A stretch of DNA of 64,000 nt from Agelaius tricolor (taxonomy: Eukaryota > Chordata > Aves > Passeriformes > Icteridae): NCBI GenBank assembly GCA_023055355.1, contig JALJCS010000018.1, positions 1,674,001 through 1,738,000 of the forward strand. Direction: 5' to 3'. The notes under the pieces are model-generated. The model was not told where the DNA came from, did no database searches, and worked only from the letters and a program-made list of their open reading frames with translations. A program made the position numbers and the translations under genes. Positions 21,232-33,741 of the stretch are shown here, one piece after another (position 1 is the first letter of the stretch; every line of letters begins with the position of its first letter).

Positions 21232-21971
21232 GGGCCATGGGCCCAACAGGGCCCCCAGCTCAGCCCCTGCCCGGGCAGCTGCCCCCAAAGCCCCACACTC
21301 CCCGAGCATCCCCATCACAGCTGCCAGGGGGAAATCCCACACCCTTCAGGAAACAAATTCCCCATAGGAGCTAAACCAAGACTTCCAAGGGGAAAGTCAG
21401 CACCAGCTGATGTTTACAGCACCTTTACAAAGCTGCGTGCAGGGCAGGTGAGATCTCCAGGGGCCTCTGGCAGTGCCTGCTCTGCAGGTGAGCCTGTGGG
21501 GCTGCTCCCAGTGGGACACAGCACTGGGAGCAGGCCAGCCCTACCCCCCTCACAGCTGATCCCAAGGAGCAGGCTCGCAAAGCAGTTTCAGACCACTTGC
21601 TGCAGATATTTCAAAGGACTAAATGTCATTCAAAGAAGCCACCTTGCACATTTAGTTTTGGTGTCGTGGCAGGAGAAGCCATGAAGGTGCCTCTGAATGT
21701 GCACTCAGGGCACTTCCACTGCCATCGCAAAGGGAACACGAAGGACAGGCTTCTGCTTTCAGCACTGTTGAGCTCCTCATCCAGCAAGGAAATCTCAGGA
21801 AGAGGCAGGAACAGAGTGCACCAGAGAACCTGGCCTCTACTAAAAGGCATGAATCCCACAGGCCACCCATCCCAATGCCTTGCATGTCTCTACGTTTTCC
21901 TCCTCCTCCCATCCCTCATGCCACTTTCCCCAAAACCTCCCATTGCACAAACGGCCGAGGCATGCGCCATT

Positions 21972-22232
21972 AGGGCATCCTTACACCATGATGCCAGCCT
22001 AGCTAAGGCCTCATTAGTTTCTGCAGAAGCTCAAATCATCTTGGACGTTGCAGTACAAGATGTCATCGCTGCAGTACAGGAAAAAGGTGTTGAGATTGCA
22101 GCAGATAAAGTCCAAAAGACAGCCCCGTGGAAGTACCTCGGCCTAAAAACCGCAGAGAGAACCATCACACCCCAAACACTGCAAATCAAGGACAACCCAA
22201 AGACTCTGCCAGAACTCCACAGGCTCTGTGGA
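21972..22232 (+). pseudogene. ERV reverse-transcriptase fragment (unit 7)
   Basis: CT form; frame open to the TGA at 22254-22256. Confidence 0.8.
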
Positions 22233-23120
22233 AGCACTTTTGATGTCGTGGCATGAGAAGCCATGAAGTGCTCTGAAAGTGTACTCAGGGCACTTCCACT
22301 GCCATCCCAAAGGGAACAAACAGACTGGCCTCTGCTTTCAGCACTGCTGAGCTCCTCACCCAGCAATGAAATCGCAGGAAGAGGCAGGAATTGAGTGCAC
22401 CGGGGAACCTGGCCTCTACTAAAAGGCATGAATCCCACAGGCCACCCAACCCAAAGCCTTGTATGTCTCTACTTTTGCCTCCTTCTCTCATCCCTCATGC
22501 CACATTCCCTATTTTCTCTGGCTGCGTACATGGCTTCTCTCTCTCCTGTCTGCAGGTTCAGCCACTCGTGTGACCCTGCAGGAACAGCCTGACCCACAGC
22601 CAAGTGGGAGAAGACTCCTCAAGGAACTGAACTGACAGGACAAGGGGGAATGGTATCAAACTGCAAGAGTTGCAAGAAATTTGATGATGGCAAGAAGTTC
22701 TTTACTCTCCGCGTGCTGGTCCCTGACACAGGGACCACGGCAGAGGGGCTGTGGATGCCCCATCCCCAGGAACATCCAAGGCCGGGAGGGACAGGGGCCG
22801 CAGCAACCTGGTGTGCTGGGAGGTTGCTCGGCTTGCAACCAGATCATCTTGCGGGTCCCTTCCAAGCCAAACCATTCAGGGATTTGATCATTCTGCCATC
22901 CCCATCTCCCACTGCGCAGCGACCCTGAACTTTCTGTGACATCACAGCTCCCAGAGGGCTCCAGGTGGAACGTCCAGGACCTGGAAACGAGCAGAGCAGA
23001 CACTCCGCCGGCTGCCGAGGGTCAGTTGCCATTCGCTCTGCGCTCTGCCCCTCAGCGCTGAGCTGCTGCTGCTGCCTGGGCTTCTCCTGACGCCTGCTCT
23101 GGAGCGCCAATCCCAGCAGG

Positions 23121-23512
23121 ATGAGCGCTGCTGTGCCACTGGAGGTACAGTGCCATTCCAGGCAGGGGGCACGCGGCTTGGGCAGGCTGCAGCCATGTGG
23201 CAATGGATGGTGTGGGACAGGAGGCCCACTGGGAGATTGTGCTGCCCCTTGCAGACTGCCAGAGACACTGTGGAGGCCATGGAAGTGGACCTGGGCCTGG
23301 ATGAGGAAGAGATGATGGAGGTGGACTCCTCCTCTCCTTCCATCTCCTCCCCTGTTGAAGACATGGAAGTAGAGGAGGAGGACAACGTCGAGGAGATGGA
23401 AGTCGATGAGGAGGACGACATCGAAGAGATGGAGGTTGAGGAGGAGGACAACATCGAGGAGCCCATGGACGTTGATGAGAAGGATGAGGAGGAGCCCATG
23501 GTCCTTGGCTGA
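23121..23512 (+). CDS. Acidic MEV-repeat protein (copy 7)
   Basis: Exons 23121-23144 and 23255-23512; introns 23145-23254 and 23529-23802. Protein unchanged. Confidence 0.62.
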
Positions 23513-23837
23513 AGATGGAGCCCCACAAGTAAGACAGGCAGATGCTTCCCACGCCCTGCCCACAGACACTGGGGCTCCCCTGACTCCAGGCTGGGGCTGG
23601 GCTGGATGGCCCCGCTCAGGGACACGGTGCCCGCGGGGGGCCTGCATTGTGGTGGCACAAGCACCAGCCCCGGCCTGCCCTGCGCTTGCCTGGGGCCACG
23701 CCAGCCCTGCCAGCCCCGTCCCAGCCCCTGCGGCCCAGCTCCCAGCCCTGCTGGGCCCAGTGCTGGCAGCTGAGTCCACCTCTGCTGCTTCCTTTCTTCC
23801 AGGACTGATGCAGATGATGGCACACATGCCACGCCTT

Positions 23838-24036
23838 TGTAAATATGTTGGAAAGTTTAGAAGTTTCTTGTAAATACGTTCAGTTCGTTCAAAGTTCTCT
23901 GTAAATACGTTTTGAAGATTGTTATTCCATCGGATCCCATGTAAATATGTTCTGTACACTGCTGTTGTTGCAATAAAGATTGTTACAAAGAAACCTGTTC
24001 TATAAATCCTAGATTTGCCGATCTTCGGCAAATAAA
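23838..24036 (+). promoter_or_regulatory. 3' UTR Pumilio-type elements, hairpin and poly(A) signals (unit 7)
   Basis: TGTAAATA at 23838, 23869, 23900 and 23940; AATAAA at 23972 and 24031. Confidence 0.7.
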
Positions 24037-24730
24037 TACTGTTTCTTTTAAAACCTGACTTCCCTTGCCATTCCTTTGGGCACAGACAGCCTTTGCACGC
24101 TTGTGGCTTCCACTTGTTCCGGGTTCCCGGGGCTGCAGGTCCCTGGGGGTCCTGGCACGGCCACCCTGGTGCTGGGAGTCCCTGCGCACAGGGGCTCCCA
24201 CTGACACCACTCCTGGCACTGGGCACTGCTGCTCTTCCTGGCCTGGGGCACAGCGGTGTCCCCAAGAGCTCAGCTGTCTCCAGCTCTCACACAGGGGGCT
24301 CTCACAGCACTGGCCCCTGCAGCCATGCCACCAAAGCAGGCAGCAAACCTTCAGCCACCCTTCCTGCTGGAGCCACAGGCACTCCCGGGCCCAGAGCCCG
24401 CAGCAGGCCACAGGCTTGCAAAATCCACCTGCACGCTCTGAAGGCCACCACAGCCTTGGCAACTGGGGCACCTGGATCTGGGCTGCTGCAGGGGCTGATC
24501 TTTAAGGCTTGCAGCCTCCAAAGGCTCCGGCCTCTGCTTCCCAGCCTGCTCTGCACTGCCCTGAGCCCGGATTGTTCCAGAGACAAAAGCCAAGCCAGGG
24601 CATCCTCACCCTGCCCGCATTCCTGCTGCTGGCAGCGGCCACTGGCCCCTGGGCCCCACTCGGGTGACAGCTGCAGGGACAGGGCAGCCTGTGCTGGGCA
24701 GGGGGCACGGGGCTTTGGGCCCTGGGCCTC

Positions 24731-24733
<3 letters not shown>

Positions 24734-24763
<30 letters not shown>
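24734..24763 (+). repeat. (CTG)10 microsatellite (unit 7)
   Basis: Ten pure triplets. Confidence 0.98.
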
Positions 24764-24764
<1 letters not shown>

Positions 24765-25504
24765 GGGCCATGGGCCCAACAGGGCCCCCAGCTCAGCCCC
24801 TGCCCGGGCAGCTGCCCCCAAAGCCCCACACTCCCCGAGCATCCCCATCACAGCTGCCAGGGGGAAATCCCACACCCTTCAGGAAACAAATTCCCCATAG
24901 GAGCTAAACCAAGACTTCCAAGGGGAAAGTCAGCACCAGCTGATGTTTACAGCACCTTTACAAAGCTGCGTGCAGGGCAGGTGAGATCTCCAGGGGCCTC
25001 TGGCAGTGCCTGCTCTGCAGGTGAGCCTGTGGGGCTGCTCCCAGTGGGACACAGCACTGGGAGCAGGCCAGCCCTACCCCCCTAACAGCTGATCCCAAGG
25101 AGCAGGCTCGCAAAGCAGTTTCAGACCACTTGCTGCAGATATTTCAAAGGACTAAATGTCATTCAAAGAAGCCACCTTGCACATTTAGTTTTGGTGTCGT
25201 GGCAGGAGAAGCCATGAAGGTGCCTCTGAATGTGCACTCAGGGCACTTCCACTGCCATCGCAAAGGGAACACGAAGGACAGGCTTCTGCTTTCAGCACTG
25301 TTGAGCTCCTCATCCAGCAAGGAAATCTCAGGAAGAGGCAGGAACAGAGTGCACCAGAGAACCTGGCCTCTACTAAAAGGCATGAATCCCACAGGCCACC
25401 CATCCCAATGCCTTGCATGTCTCTACGTTTTCCTCCTCCTCCCATCCCTCATGCCACTTTCCCCAAAACCTCCCATTGCACAAACGGCCGAGGCATGCGC
25501 CATT

Positions 25505-25765
25505 AGGGCATCCTTACACCATGATGCCAGCCTAGCTAAGGCCTCATTAGTTTCTGCAGAAGCTCAAATCATCTTGGACGTTGCAGTACAAGATGTCATC
25601 GCTGCAGTACAGGAAAAAGGTGTTGAGATTGCAGCAGATAAAGTCCAAAAGACAGCCCCGTGGAAGTACCTCGGCCTAAAAACCGCAGAGAGAACCATCA
25701 CACCCCAAACACTGCAAATCAAGGACAACCCAAAGACTCTGCCAGAACTCCACAGGCTCTGTGGA
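25505..25765 (+). pseudogene. ERV reverse-transcriptase fragment (unit 8)
   Basis: CT form; frame open to the TGA at 25787-25789. Confidence 0.8.
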
Positions 25766-26653
25766 AGCACTTTTGATGTCGTGGCATGAGAAGCCATGAA
25801 GTGCTCTGAAAGTGTACTCAGGGCACTTCCACTGCCATCCCAAAGGGAACAAACAGACTGGCCTCTGCTTTCAGCACTGCTGAGCTCCTCACCCAGCAAT
25901 GAAATCGCAGGAAGAGGCAGGAATTGAGTGCACCGGGGAACCTGGCCTCTACTAAAAGGCATGAATCCCACAGGCCACCCAACCCAAAGCCTTGTATGTC
26001 TCTACTTTTGCCTCCTTCTCTCATCCCTCATGCCACATTCCCTATTTTCTCTGGCTGCGTACATGGCTTCTCTCTCTCCTGTCTGCAGGTTCAGCCACTC
26101 GTGTGACCCTGCAGGAACAGCCTGACCCACAGCCAAGTGGGAGAAGACTCCTCAAGGAACTGAACTGACAGGACAAGGGGGAATGGTATCAAACTGCAAG
26201 AGTTGCAAGAAATTTGATGATGGCAAGAAGTTCTTTACTCTCCGCGTGCTGGTCCCTGACACAGGGACCACGGCAGAGGGGCTGTGGATGCCCCATCCCC
26301 AGGAACATCCAAGGCCGGGAGGGACAGGGGCCGCAGCAACCTGGTGTGCTGGGAGGTTGCTCGGCTTGCAACCAGATCATCTTGCGGGTCCCTTCCAAGC
26401 CAAACCATTCAGGGATTTGATCATTCTGCCATCCCCATCTCCCACTGCGCAGCGACCCTGAACTTTCTGTGACATCACAGCTCCCAGAGGGCTCCAGGTG
26501 GAACGTCCAGGACCTGGAAACGAGCAGAGCAGACACTCCGCCGGCTGCCGAGGGTCAGTTGCCATTCGCTCTGCGCTCTGCCCCTCAGCGCTGAGCTGCT
26601 GCTGCTGCCTGGGCTTCTCCTGACGCCTGCTCTGGAGCGCCAATCCCAGCAGG

Positions 26654-27045
26654 ATGAGCGCTGCTGTGCCACTGGAGGTACAGTGCCATTCCAGGCAGGG
26701 GGCACGCGGCTTGGGCAGGCTGCAGCCATGTGGCAATGGATGGTGTGGGACAGGAGGCCCACTGGGAGATTGTGCTGCCCCTTGCAGACTGCCAGAGACA
26801 CTGTGGAGGCCATGGAAGTGGACCTGGGCCTGGATGAGGAAGAGATGATGGAGGTGGACTCCTCCTCTCCTTCCATCTCCTCCCCTGTTGAAGACATGGA
26901 AGTAGAGGAGGAGGACAACGTCGAGGAGATGGAAGTCGATGAGGAGGACGACATCGAAGAGATGGAGGTTGAGGAGGAGGACAACATCGAGGAGCCCATG
27001 GACGTTGATGAGAAGGATGAGGAGGAGCCCATGGTCCTTGGCTGA
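26654..27045 (+). CDS. Acidic MEV-repeat protein (copy 8)
   Basis: Exons 26654-26677 and 26788-27045; introns 26678-26787 and 27062-27335. Protein unchanged. Confidence 0.62.
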
Positions 27046-27370
27046 AGATGGAGCCCCACAAGTAAGACAGGCAGATGCTTCCCACGCCCTGCCCACAGAC
27101 ACTGGGGCTCCCCTGACTCCAGGCTGGGGCTGGGCTGGATGGCCCCGCTCAGGGACACGGTGCCCGCGGGGGGCCTGCATTGTGGTGGCACAAGCACCAG
27201 CCCCGGCCTGCCCTGCGCTTGCCTGGGGCCACGCCAGCCCTGCCAGCCCCGTCCCAGCCCCTGCGGCCCAGCTCCCAGCCCTGCTGGGCCCAGTGCTGGC
27301 AGCTGAGTCCACCTCTGCTGCTTCCTTTCTTCCAGGACTGATGCAGATGATGGCACACATGCCACGCCTT

Positions 27371-27569
27371 TGTAAATATGTTGGAAAGTTTAGAAGTTTC
27401 TTGTAAATACGTTCAGTTCGTTCAAAGTTCTCTGTAAATACGTTTTGAAGATTGTTATTCCATCGGATCCCATGTAAATATGTTCTGTACACTGCTGTTG
27501 TTGCAATAAAGATTGTTACAAAGAAACCTGTTCTATAAATCCTAGATTTGCCGATCTTCGGCAAATAAA
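27371..27569 (+). promoter_or_regulatory. 3' UTR Pumilio-type elements, hairpin and poly(A) signals (unit 8)
   Basis: TGTAAATA at 27371, 27402, 27433 and 27473; AATAAA at 27505 and 27564. Confidence 0.7.
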
Positions 27570-28263
27570 TACTGTTTCTTTTAAAACCTGACTTCCCTTG
27601 CCATTCCTTTGGGCACAGACAGCCTTTGCACGCTTGTGGCTTCCACTTGTTCCGGGTTCCCGGGGCTGCAGGTCCCTGGGGGTCCTGGCATGGCCACCCT
27701 GATGCTGGGAGTCCCTGCGCACAGGGGCTCCCACTGACACCACTCCTGGCACTGGGCACTGCTGCTCTTCCTGGCCTGGGGCACAGCGGTGTCCCCAAGA
27801 GCTCAGCTGTCTCCAGCTCTCACACAGGGGGCTCTCACAGCACTGGCCCCTGCAGCCATGCCACCAAAGCAGGCAGCAAACCTTCAGCCACCCTTCCTGC
27901 TGGAGCCACAGGCACTCCCGGGCCCAGAGCCCGCAGCAGGCCACAGGCTTGCAAAATCCACCTGCACGCTCTGAAGGCCACCACAGCCTTGGCAACTGGG
28001 GCACCTGGATCTGGGCTGCTGCAGGGGCTGATCTTTAAGGCTTGCAGCCTCCAAAGGCTCCGGCCTCTGCTTCCCAGCCTGCTCTGCACTGCCCTGAGCC
28101 CGGATTGTTCCAGAGACAAAAGCCAAGCCAGGGCATCCTCACCCTGCCTGCATTCCTGCTGCTGGCAGCGGCCACTGGCCCCTGGGCCCCACTCGGGTGA
28201 CAGCTGCAGGGACAGGGCAGCCTGTGCTGGGCAGGGGGCACGGGGCTTTGGGCCCTGGGCCTC

Positions 28264-28266
<3 letters not shown>

Positions 28267-28296
<30 letters not shown>
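28267..28296 (+). repeat. (CTG)10 microsatellite (unit 8)
   Basis: Ten pure triplets. Confidence 0.98.
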
Positions 28297-28297
<1 letters not shown>

Positions 28298-29037
28298 GGG
28301 CCATGGGCCCAACAGGGCCCCCAGCTCAGCCCCTGCCCGGGCAGCTGCCCCCAAAGCCCCACACTCCCCGAGCATCCCCATCACAGCTGCCAGGGGGAAA
28401 TCCCACACCCTTCAGGAAACAAATTCCCCATAGGAGCTAAACCAAGACTTCCAAGGGGAAAGTCAGCACCAGCTGATGTTTACAGCACCTTTACAAAGCT
28501 GCGTGCAGGGCAGGTGAGATCTCCAGGGGCCTCTGGCAGTGCCTGCTCTGCAGGTGAGCCTGTGGGGCTGCTCCCAGTGGGACACAGCACTGGGAGCAGG
28601 CCAGCCCTACCCCCCTCACAGCTGATCCCAAGGAGCAGGCTCGCAAAGCAGTTTCAGACCACTTGCTGCAGATATTTCAAAGGACTAAATGTCATTCAAA
28701 GAAGCCACCTTGCACATTTAGTTTTGGTGTCGTGGCAGGAGAAGCCATGAAGGTGCCTCTGAATGTGCACTCAGGGCACTTCCACTGCCATCGCAAAGGG
28801 AACACGAAGGACAGGCTTCTGCTTTCAGCACTGTTGAGCTCCTCATCCAGCAAGGAAATCTCAGGAAGAGGCAGGAACAGAGTGCACCAGAGAACCTGGC
28901 CTCTACTAAAAGGCATGAATCCCACAGGCCACCCATCCCAATGCCTTGCATGTCTCTACGTTTTCCTCCTCCTCCCATCCCTCATGCCACTTTCCCCAAA
29001 ACCTCCCATTGCACAAACGGCCGAGGCATGCGCCATT

Positions 29038-29298
29038 AGGGCATCCTTACACCATGATGCCAGCCTAGCTAAGGCCTCATTAGTTTCTGCAGAAGCTCAA
29101 ATCATCTTGGACGTTGCAGTACAAGATGTCATCGCTGCAGTACAGGAAAAAGGTGTTGAGATTGCAGCAGATAAAGTCCAAAAGACAGCCCCGTGGAAGT
29201 ACCTCGGCCTAAAAACCGCAGAGAGAACCATCACACCCCAAACACTGCAAATCAAGGACAACCCAAAGACTCTGCCAGAACTCCACAGGCTCTGTGGA
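29038..29298 (+). pseudogene. ERV reverse-transcriptase fragment (unit 9)
   Basis: CT form; frame open to the TGA at 29320-29322. Confidence 0.8.
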
Positions 29299-30186
29299 AG
29301 CACTTTTGATGTCGTGGCATGAGAAGCCATGAAGTGCTCTGAAAGTGTACTCAGGGCACTTCCACTGCCATCGCAAAGGGAACAAACAGACTGGCCTCTG
29401 CTTTCAGCACTGCTGAGCTCCTCACTCAGCAATGAAATCGCAGGAAGAGGCAGGAATTGAGTGCACCGGGGAACCTGGCCTCTACTAAAAGGCATGAATC
29501 CCACAGGCCACCCAACCCAAAGCCTTGTATGTCTCTACTTTTGCCTCCTTCTCTCATCCCTCATGCCACATTCCCTATTTTCTCTGGCTGCGTACATGGC
29601 TTCTCTCTCTCCTGTCTGCAGGTTCAGCCACTCGTGTGACCCTGCAGGAACAGCCTGACCCACAGCCAAGTGGGAGAAGACTCCTCAAGGAACTGAACTG
29701 ACAGGACAAGGGGGAATGGTATCAAACTGCAAGAGTTGCAAGAAATTTGATGATGGCAAGAAGTTCTTTACTCTCCGCGTGCTGGTCCCTGACACAGGGA
29801 CCACGGCAGAGGGGCTGTGGATGCCCCATCCCCAGGAACATCCAAGGCCGGGAGGGACAGGGGCCGCAGCAACCTGGTGTGCTGGGAGGTTGCTCGGCTT
29901 GCAACCAGATCATCTTGCGGGTCCCTTCCAAGCCAAACCATTCAGGGATTTGATCATTCTGCCATCCCCATCTCCCACTGCGCAGCGACCCTGAACTTTC
30001 TGTGACATCACAGCTCCCAGAGGGCTCCAGGTGGAACGTCCAGGACCTGGAAACGAGCAGAGCAGACACTCCGCCGGCTGCCGAGGGTCAGTTGCCATTC
30101 GCTCTGCGCTCTGCCCCTCAGCGCTGAGCTGCTGCTGCTGCCTGGGCTTCTCCTGACGCCTGCTCTGGAGCGCCAATCCCAGCAGG

Positions 30187-30578
30187 ATGAGCGCTGCTGT
30201 GCCACTGGAGGTACAGTGCCATTCCAGGCAGGGGGCACGCGGCTTGGGCAGGCTGCAGCCATGTGGCAATGGATGGTGTGGGACAGGAGGCCCACTGGGA
30301 GATTGTGCTGCCCCTTGCAGACTGCCAGAGACACTGTGGAGGCCATGGAAGTGGACCTGGGCCTGGATGAGGAAGAGATGATGGAGGTGGACTCCTCCTC
30401 TCCTTCCATCTCCTCCCCTGTTGAAGACATGGAAGTAGAGGAGGAGGACAACGTCGAGGAGATGGAAGTCGATGAGGAGGACGACATCGAAGAGATGGAG
30501 GTTGAGGAGGAGGACAACATCGAGGAGCCCATGGACGTTGATGAGAAGGATGAGGAGGAGCCCATGGTCCTTGGCTGA
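30187..30578 (+). CDS. Acidic MEV-repeat protein (copy 9)
   Basis: Exons 30187-30210 and 30321-30578; introns 30211-30320 and 30595-30868. Protein unchanged. Confidence 0.62.
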
Positions 30579-30903
30579 AGATGGAGCCCCACAAGTAAGA
30601 CAGGCAGATGCTTCCCACGCCCTGCCCACAGACACTGGGGCTCCCCTGACTCCAGGCTGGGGCTGGGCTGGATGGCCCCGCTCAGGGACACGGTGCCCGC
30701 GGGGGGCCTGCATTGTGGTGGCACAAGCACCAGCCCCGGCCTGCCCTGCGCTTGCCTGGGGCCACGCCAGCCCTGCCAGCCCCGTCCCAGCCCCTGCGGC
30801 CCAGCTCCCAGCCCTGCTGGGCCCAGTGCTGGCAGCTGAGTCCACCTCTGCTGCTTCCTTTCTTCCAGGACTGATGCAGATGATGGCACACATGCCACGC
30901 CTT

Positions 30904-31104
30904 TGTAAATATGTTGGAAAGTTTAGAAGTTTCTTGTAAATACGTTCAGTTCGTTCAAAGTTCTCTGTAAATACGTTTTGAAGATTGTTATTCCATCGGA
31001 TCCCATGTAAATATGTTCTGTACACTGCTGTTGTTGCAATAAAGATTTTGTTACAAAGAAACCTGTTCTATAAATCCTAGATTTGCCGATCTTCGGCAAA
31101 TAAA
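30904..31104 (+). promoter_or_regulatory. 3' UTR Pumilio-type elements, hairpin and poly(A) signals (unit 9)
   Basis: TGTAAATA at 30904, 30935, 30966 and 31006; AATAAA at 31038 and 31099. Two extra T residues lie just after the proximal signal (GATTTTG against GATTG elsewhere). Confidence 0.7.
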
Positions 31105-31798
31105 TACTGTTTCTTTTAAAACCTGACTTCCCTTGCCATTCCTTTGGGCACAGACAGCCTTTGCACGCTTGTGGCTTCCACTTGTTCCGGGTTCCCGGGG
31201 CTGCAGGTCCCTGGGGGTCCTGGCACGGCCACCCTGGTGCTGGGAGTCCCTGCGCACAGGGGCTCCCACTGACACCACTCCTGGCACTGGGCACTGCTGC
31301 TCTTCCTGGCCTGGGGCACAGCGGTGTCCCCAAGAGCTCAGCTGTCTCCAGCTCTCACACAGGGGGCTCTCACAGCACTGGCCCCTGCAGCCATGCCACC
31401 AAAGCAGGCAGCAAACCTTCAGCCACCCTTCCTGCTGGAGCCACAGGCACTCCCGGGCCCAGAGCCCGCAGCAGGCCACAGGCTTGCAAAATCCACCTGC
31501 ACGCTCTGAAGGCCACCACAGCCTTGGCAACTGGGGCACCTGGATCTGGGCTGCTGCAGGGGCTGATCTTTAAGGCTTGCAGCCTCCAAAGGCTCCGGCC
31601 TCTGCTTCCCAGCCTGCTCTGCACTGCCCTGAGCCCGGATTGTTCCAGAGACAAAAGCCAAGCCAGGGCATCCTCACCCTGCCCGCATTCCTGCTGCTGG
31701 CAGCGGCCACTGGCCCCTGGGCCCCACTCGGGTGACAGCTGCAGGGACAGGGCAGCCTGTGCTGGGCAGGGGGCACGGGGCTTTGGGCCCTGGGCCTC

Positions 31799-31801
<3 letters not shown>

Positions 31802-31855
<54 letters not shown>
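31802..31855 (+). repeat. (CTG)18 microsatellite (unit 9)
   Basis: Eighteen pure triplets; the next unit also has 18, the only adjacent pair of long tracts. Confidence 0.97.
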
Positions 31856-31856
<1 letters not shown>

Positions 31857-32593
31857 GGGCCATGGGCCCAACAGGGCCCCCAGCTCAGCCCCTGCCCGGG
31901 CAGCTGCCCCCAAAGCCCCACACTCCCCGAGCATCCCCATCACAGCTGCCAGGGGGAAATCCCACACCCTTCAGGAAACAAATTCCCCATAGAGCTAAAC
32001 CAAGACTTCCAAGGGAAAGTCAGCACCAGCTGATGTTTACAGCACCTTTACAAAGCTGCGTGCAGGGCAGGTGAGATCTCCAGGGGCCTCTGGCAGTGCC
32101 TGCTCTGCAGGTGAGCCTGTGGGGCTGCTCCCAGTGGGACACAGCACTGGGAGCAGGCCAGCCCCTACCCCCCTCACAGCTGATCCCAAGGAGCAGGCTC
32201 GCAAAGCAGTTTCAGACCACTTGCTGCAGATATTTCAAAGGACTAAATGTCATTCAAAGAAGCCACCTTGCACATTTAGTTTTGGTGTCGTGGCAGGAGA
32301 AGCCATGAAGGTGCCTCTGAATGTGCACTCAGGGCACTTCCACTGCCATCGCAAAGGGAACACGAAGGACAGGCTTCTGCTTTCAGCACTGTTGAGCTCC
32401 TCATCCAGCAAGGAAATCTCAGGAAGAGGCAGGAACAGAGTGCACCAGAGAACCTGGCCTCTACTAAAAGGCATGAATCCACAGGCCACCCATCCCAATG
32501 CCTTGCATGTCTCTACGTTTTCCTCCTCCTCCCATCCCTCATGCCACTTTCCCAAAACCTCCCATTGCACAAACGGCCGAGGCATGCGCCATT

Positions 32594-32853
32594 AGGGCAT
32601 CCTTACACCATGATGCAGCCTAGCTAAGGCTACATTAGTTTCTGCAGAAGCTCAAATCATCTTGGACGTTGCAGTACAAGATGTCATCGCTGCAGTACAG
32701 GAAAAAGGTGTTGAGATTGCAGCAGATAAAGTCCAAAAGACAGCCCCGTGGAAGTACCTCGGCCTAAAAACCGCAGAGAGAACCATCACACCCCAAACAC
32801 TGCAAATCAAGGACAACCCAAAGACTCTGCCAGAACTCCACAGGCTCTGTGGA
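32594..32853 (+). pseudogene. ERV reverse-transcriptase fragment, frameshifted (unit 10)
   Basis: Same remnant with the TA dinucleotide form. One C is missing at about 32616, and two more C losses lie upstream in repeat A, so the long frame seen in other copies is broken here. The downstream part stays open to the TGA at 32875-32877. Confidence 0.78.
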
Positions 32854-33741
32854 AGCACTTTTGATGTCGTGGCATGAGAAGCCATGAAGTGCTCTGAAAG
32901 TGTACTCAGGGCACTTCCACTGCCATCGCAAAGGGAACAAACAGACTGGCCTCTGCTTTCAGCACTGCTGAGCTCCTCACTCAGCAATGAAATCGCAGGA
33001 AGAGGCAGGAATTGAGTGCACCGGGGAACCTGGCCTCTACTAAAAGGCATGAATCCCACAGGCCACCCAACCCAAAGCCTTGTATGTCTCTACTTTTGCC
33101 TCCTTCTCTCATCCCTCATGCCACATTCCCTATTTTCTCTGGCTGCGTACATGGCTTCTCTCTCTCCTGTCTGCAGGTTCAGCCACTCGTGTGACCCTGC
33201 AGGAACAGCCTGACCCACAGCCAAGTGGGAGAAGACTCCTCAAGGAACTGAACTGACAGGACAAGGGGGAATGGTATCAAACTGCAAGAGTTGCAAGAAA
33301 TTTGATGATGGCAAGAAGTTCTTTACTCTCCGCGTGCTGGTCCCTGACACAGGGACCACGGCAGAGGGGCTGTGGATGCCCCATCCCCAGGAACATCCAA
33401 GGCCGGGAGGGACAGGGGCCGCAGCAACCTGGTGTGCTGGGAGGTTGCTCGGCTTGCAACCAGATCATCTTGCGGGTCCCTTCCAAGCCAAACCATTCAG
33501 GGATTTGATCATTCTGCCATCCCCATCTCCCACTGCGCAGCGACCCTGAACTTTCTGTGACATCACAGCTCCCAGAGGGCTCCAGGTGGAACGTCCAGGA
33601 CCTGGAAACGAGCAGAGCAGACACTCCGCCGGCTGCCGAGGGTCAGTTGCCATTCGCTCTGCGCTCTGCCCCTCAGCGCTGAGCTGCTGCTGCTGCCTGG
33701 GCTTCTCCTGACGCCTGCTCTGGAGCGCCAATCCCAGCAGG

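Larger units (their letters stand above)
18043..21596 (+). repeat. Repeat unit 6 (3,554 bp)
   Basis: Offset +17728. Repeat A is 18102-18376 and B is 18684-18955. (CTG)17; ends CCCTCACAGC, matching unit 4 and not units 5 or 7. Confidence 0.95.
21597..25129 (+). repeat. Repeat unit 7 (3,533 bp)
   Basis: Offset +21282. Repeat A is 21656-21930 and B is 22238-22509. (CTG)10; ends CCCTAACAGC, as units 3 and 5. Confidence 0.95.
25130..28662 (+). repeat. Repeat unit 8 (3,533 bp)
   Basis: Offset +24815. Repeat A is 25189-25463 and B is 25771-26042. (CTG)10; ends CCCTCACAGC. Private changes at 27691 (CpG) and 27702; shares the 28149 C-to-T with unit 5. Last unit of the 1078-C sub-group before unit 14. 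Confidence 0.95.
28663..32220 (+). repeat. Repeat unit 9 (3,558 bp, indels near its 3' end)
   Basis: Offset +28348 up to about 31045. Repeat A is 28722-28996 and B is 29304-29575. First unit with the A-like G at 29373 in repeat B and with T at 29426. (CTG)18. It carries an extra TT at 31046-31049, single-G losses near 31993 and 32014, and an extra C at 32162-32165. These net to +1 beyond the CTG effect. Confidence 0.95.
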
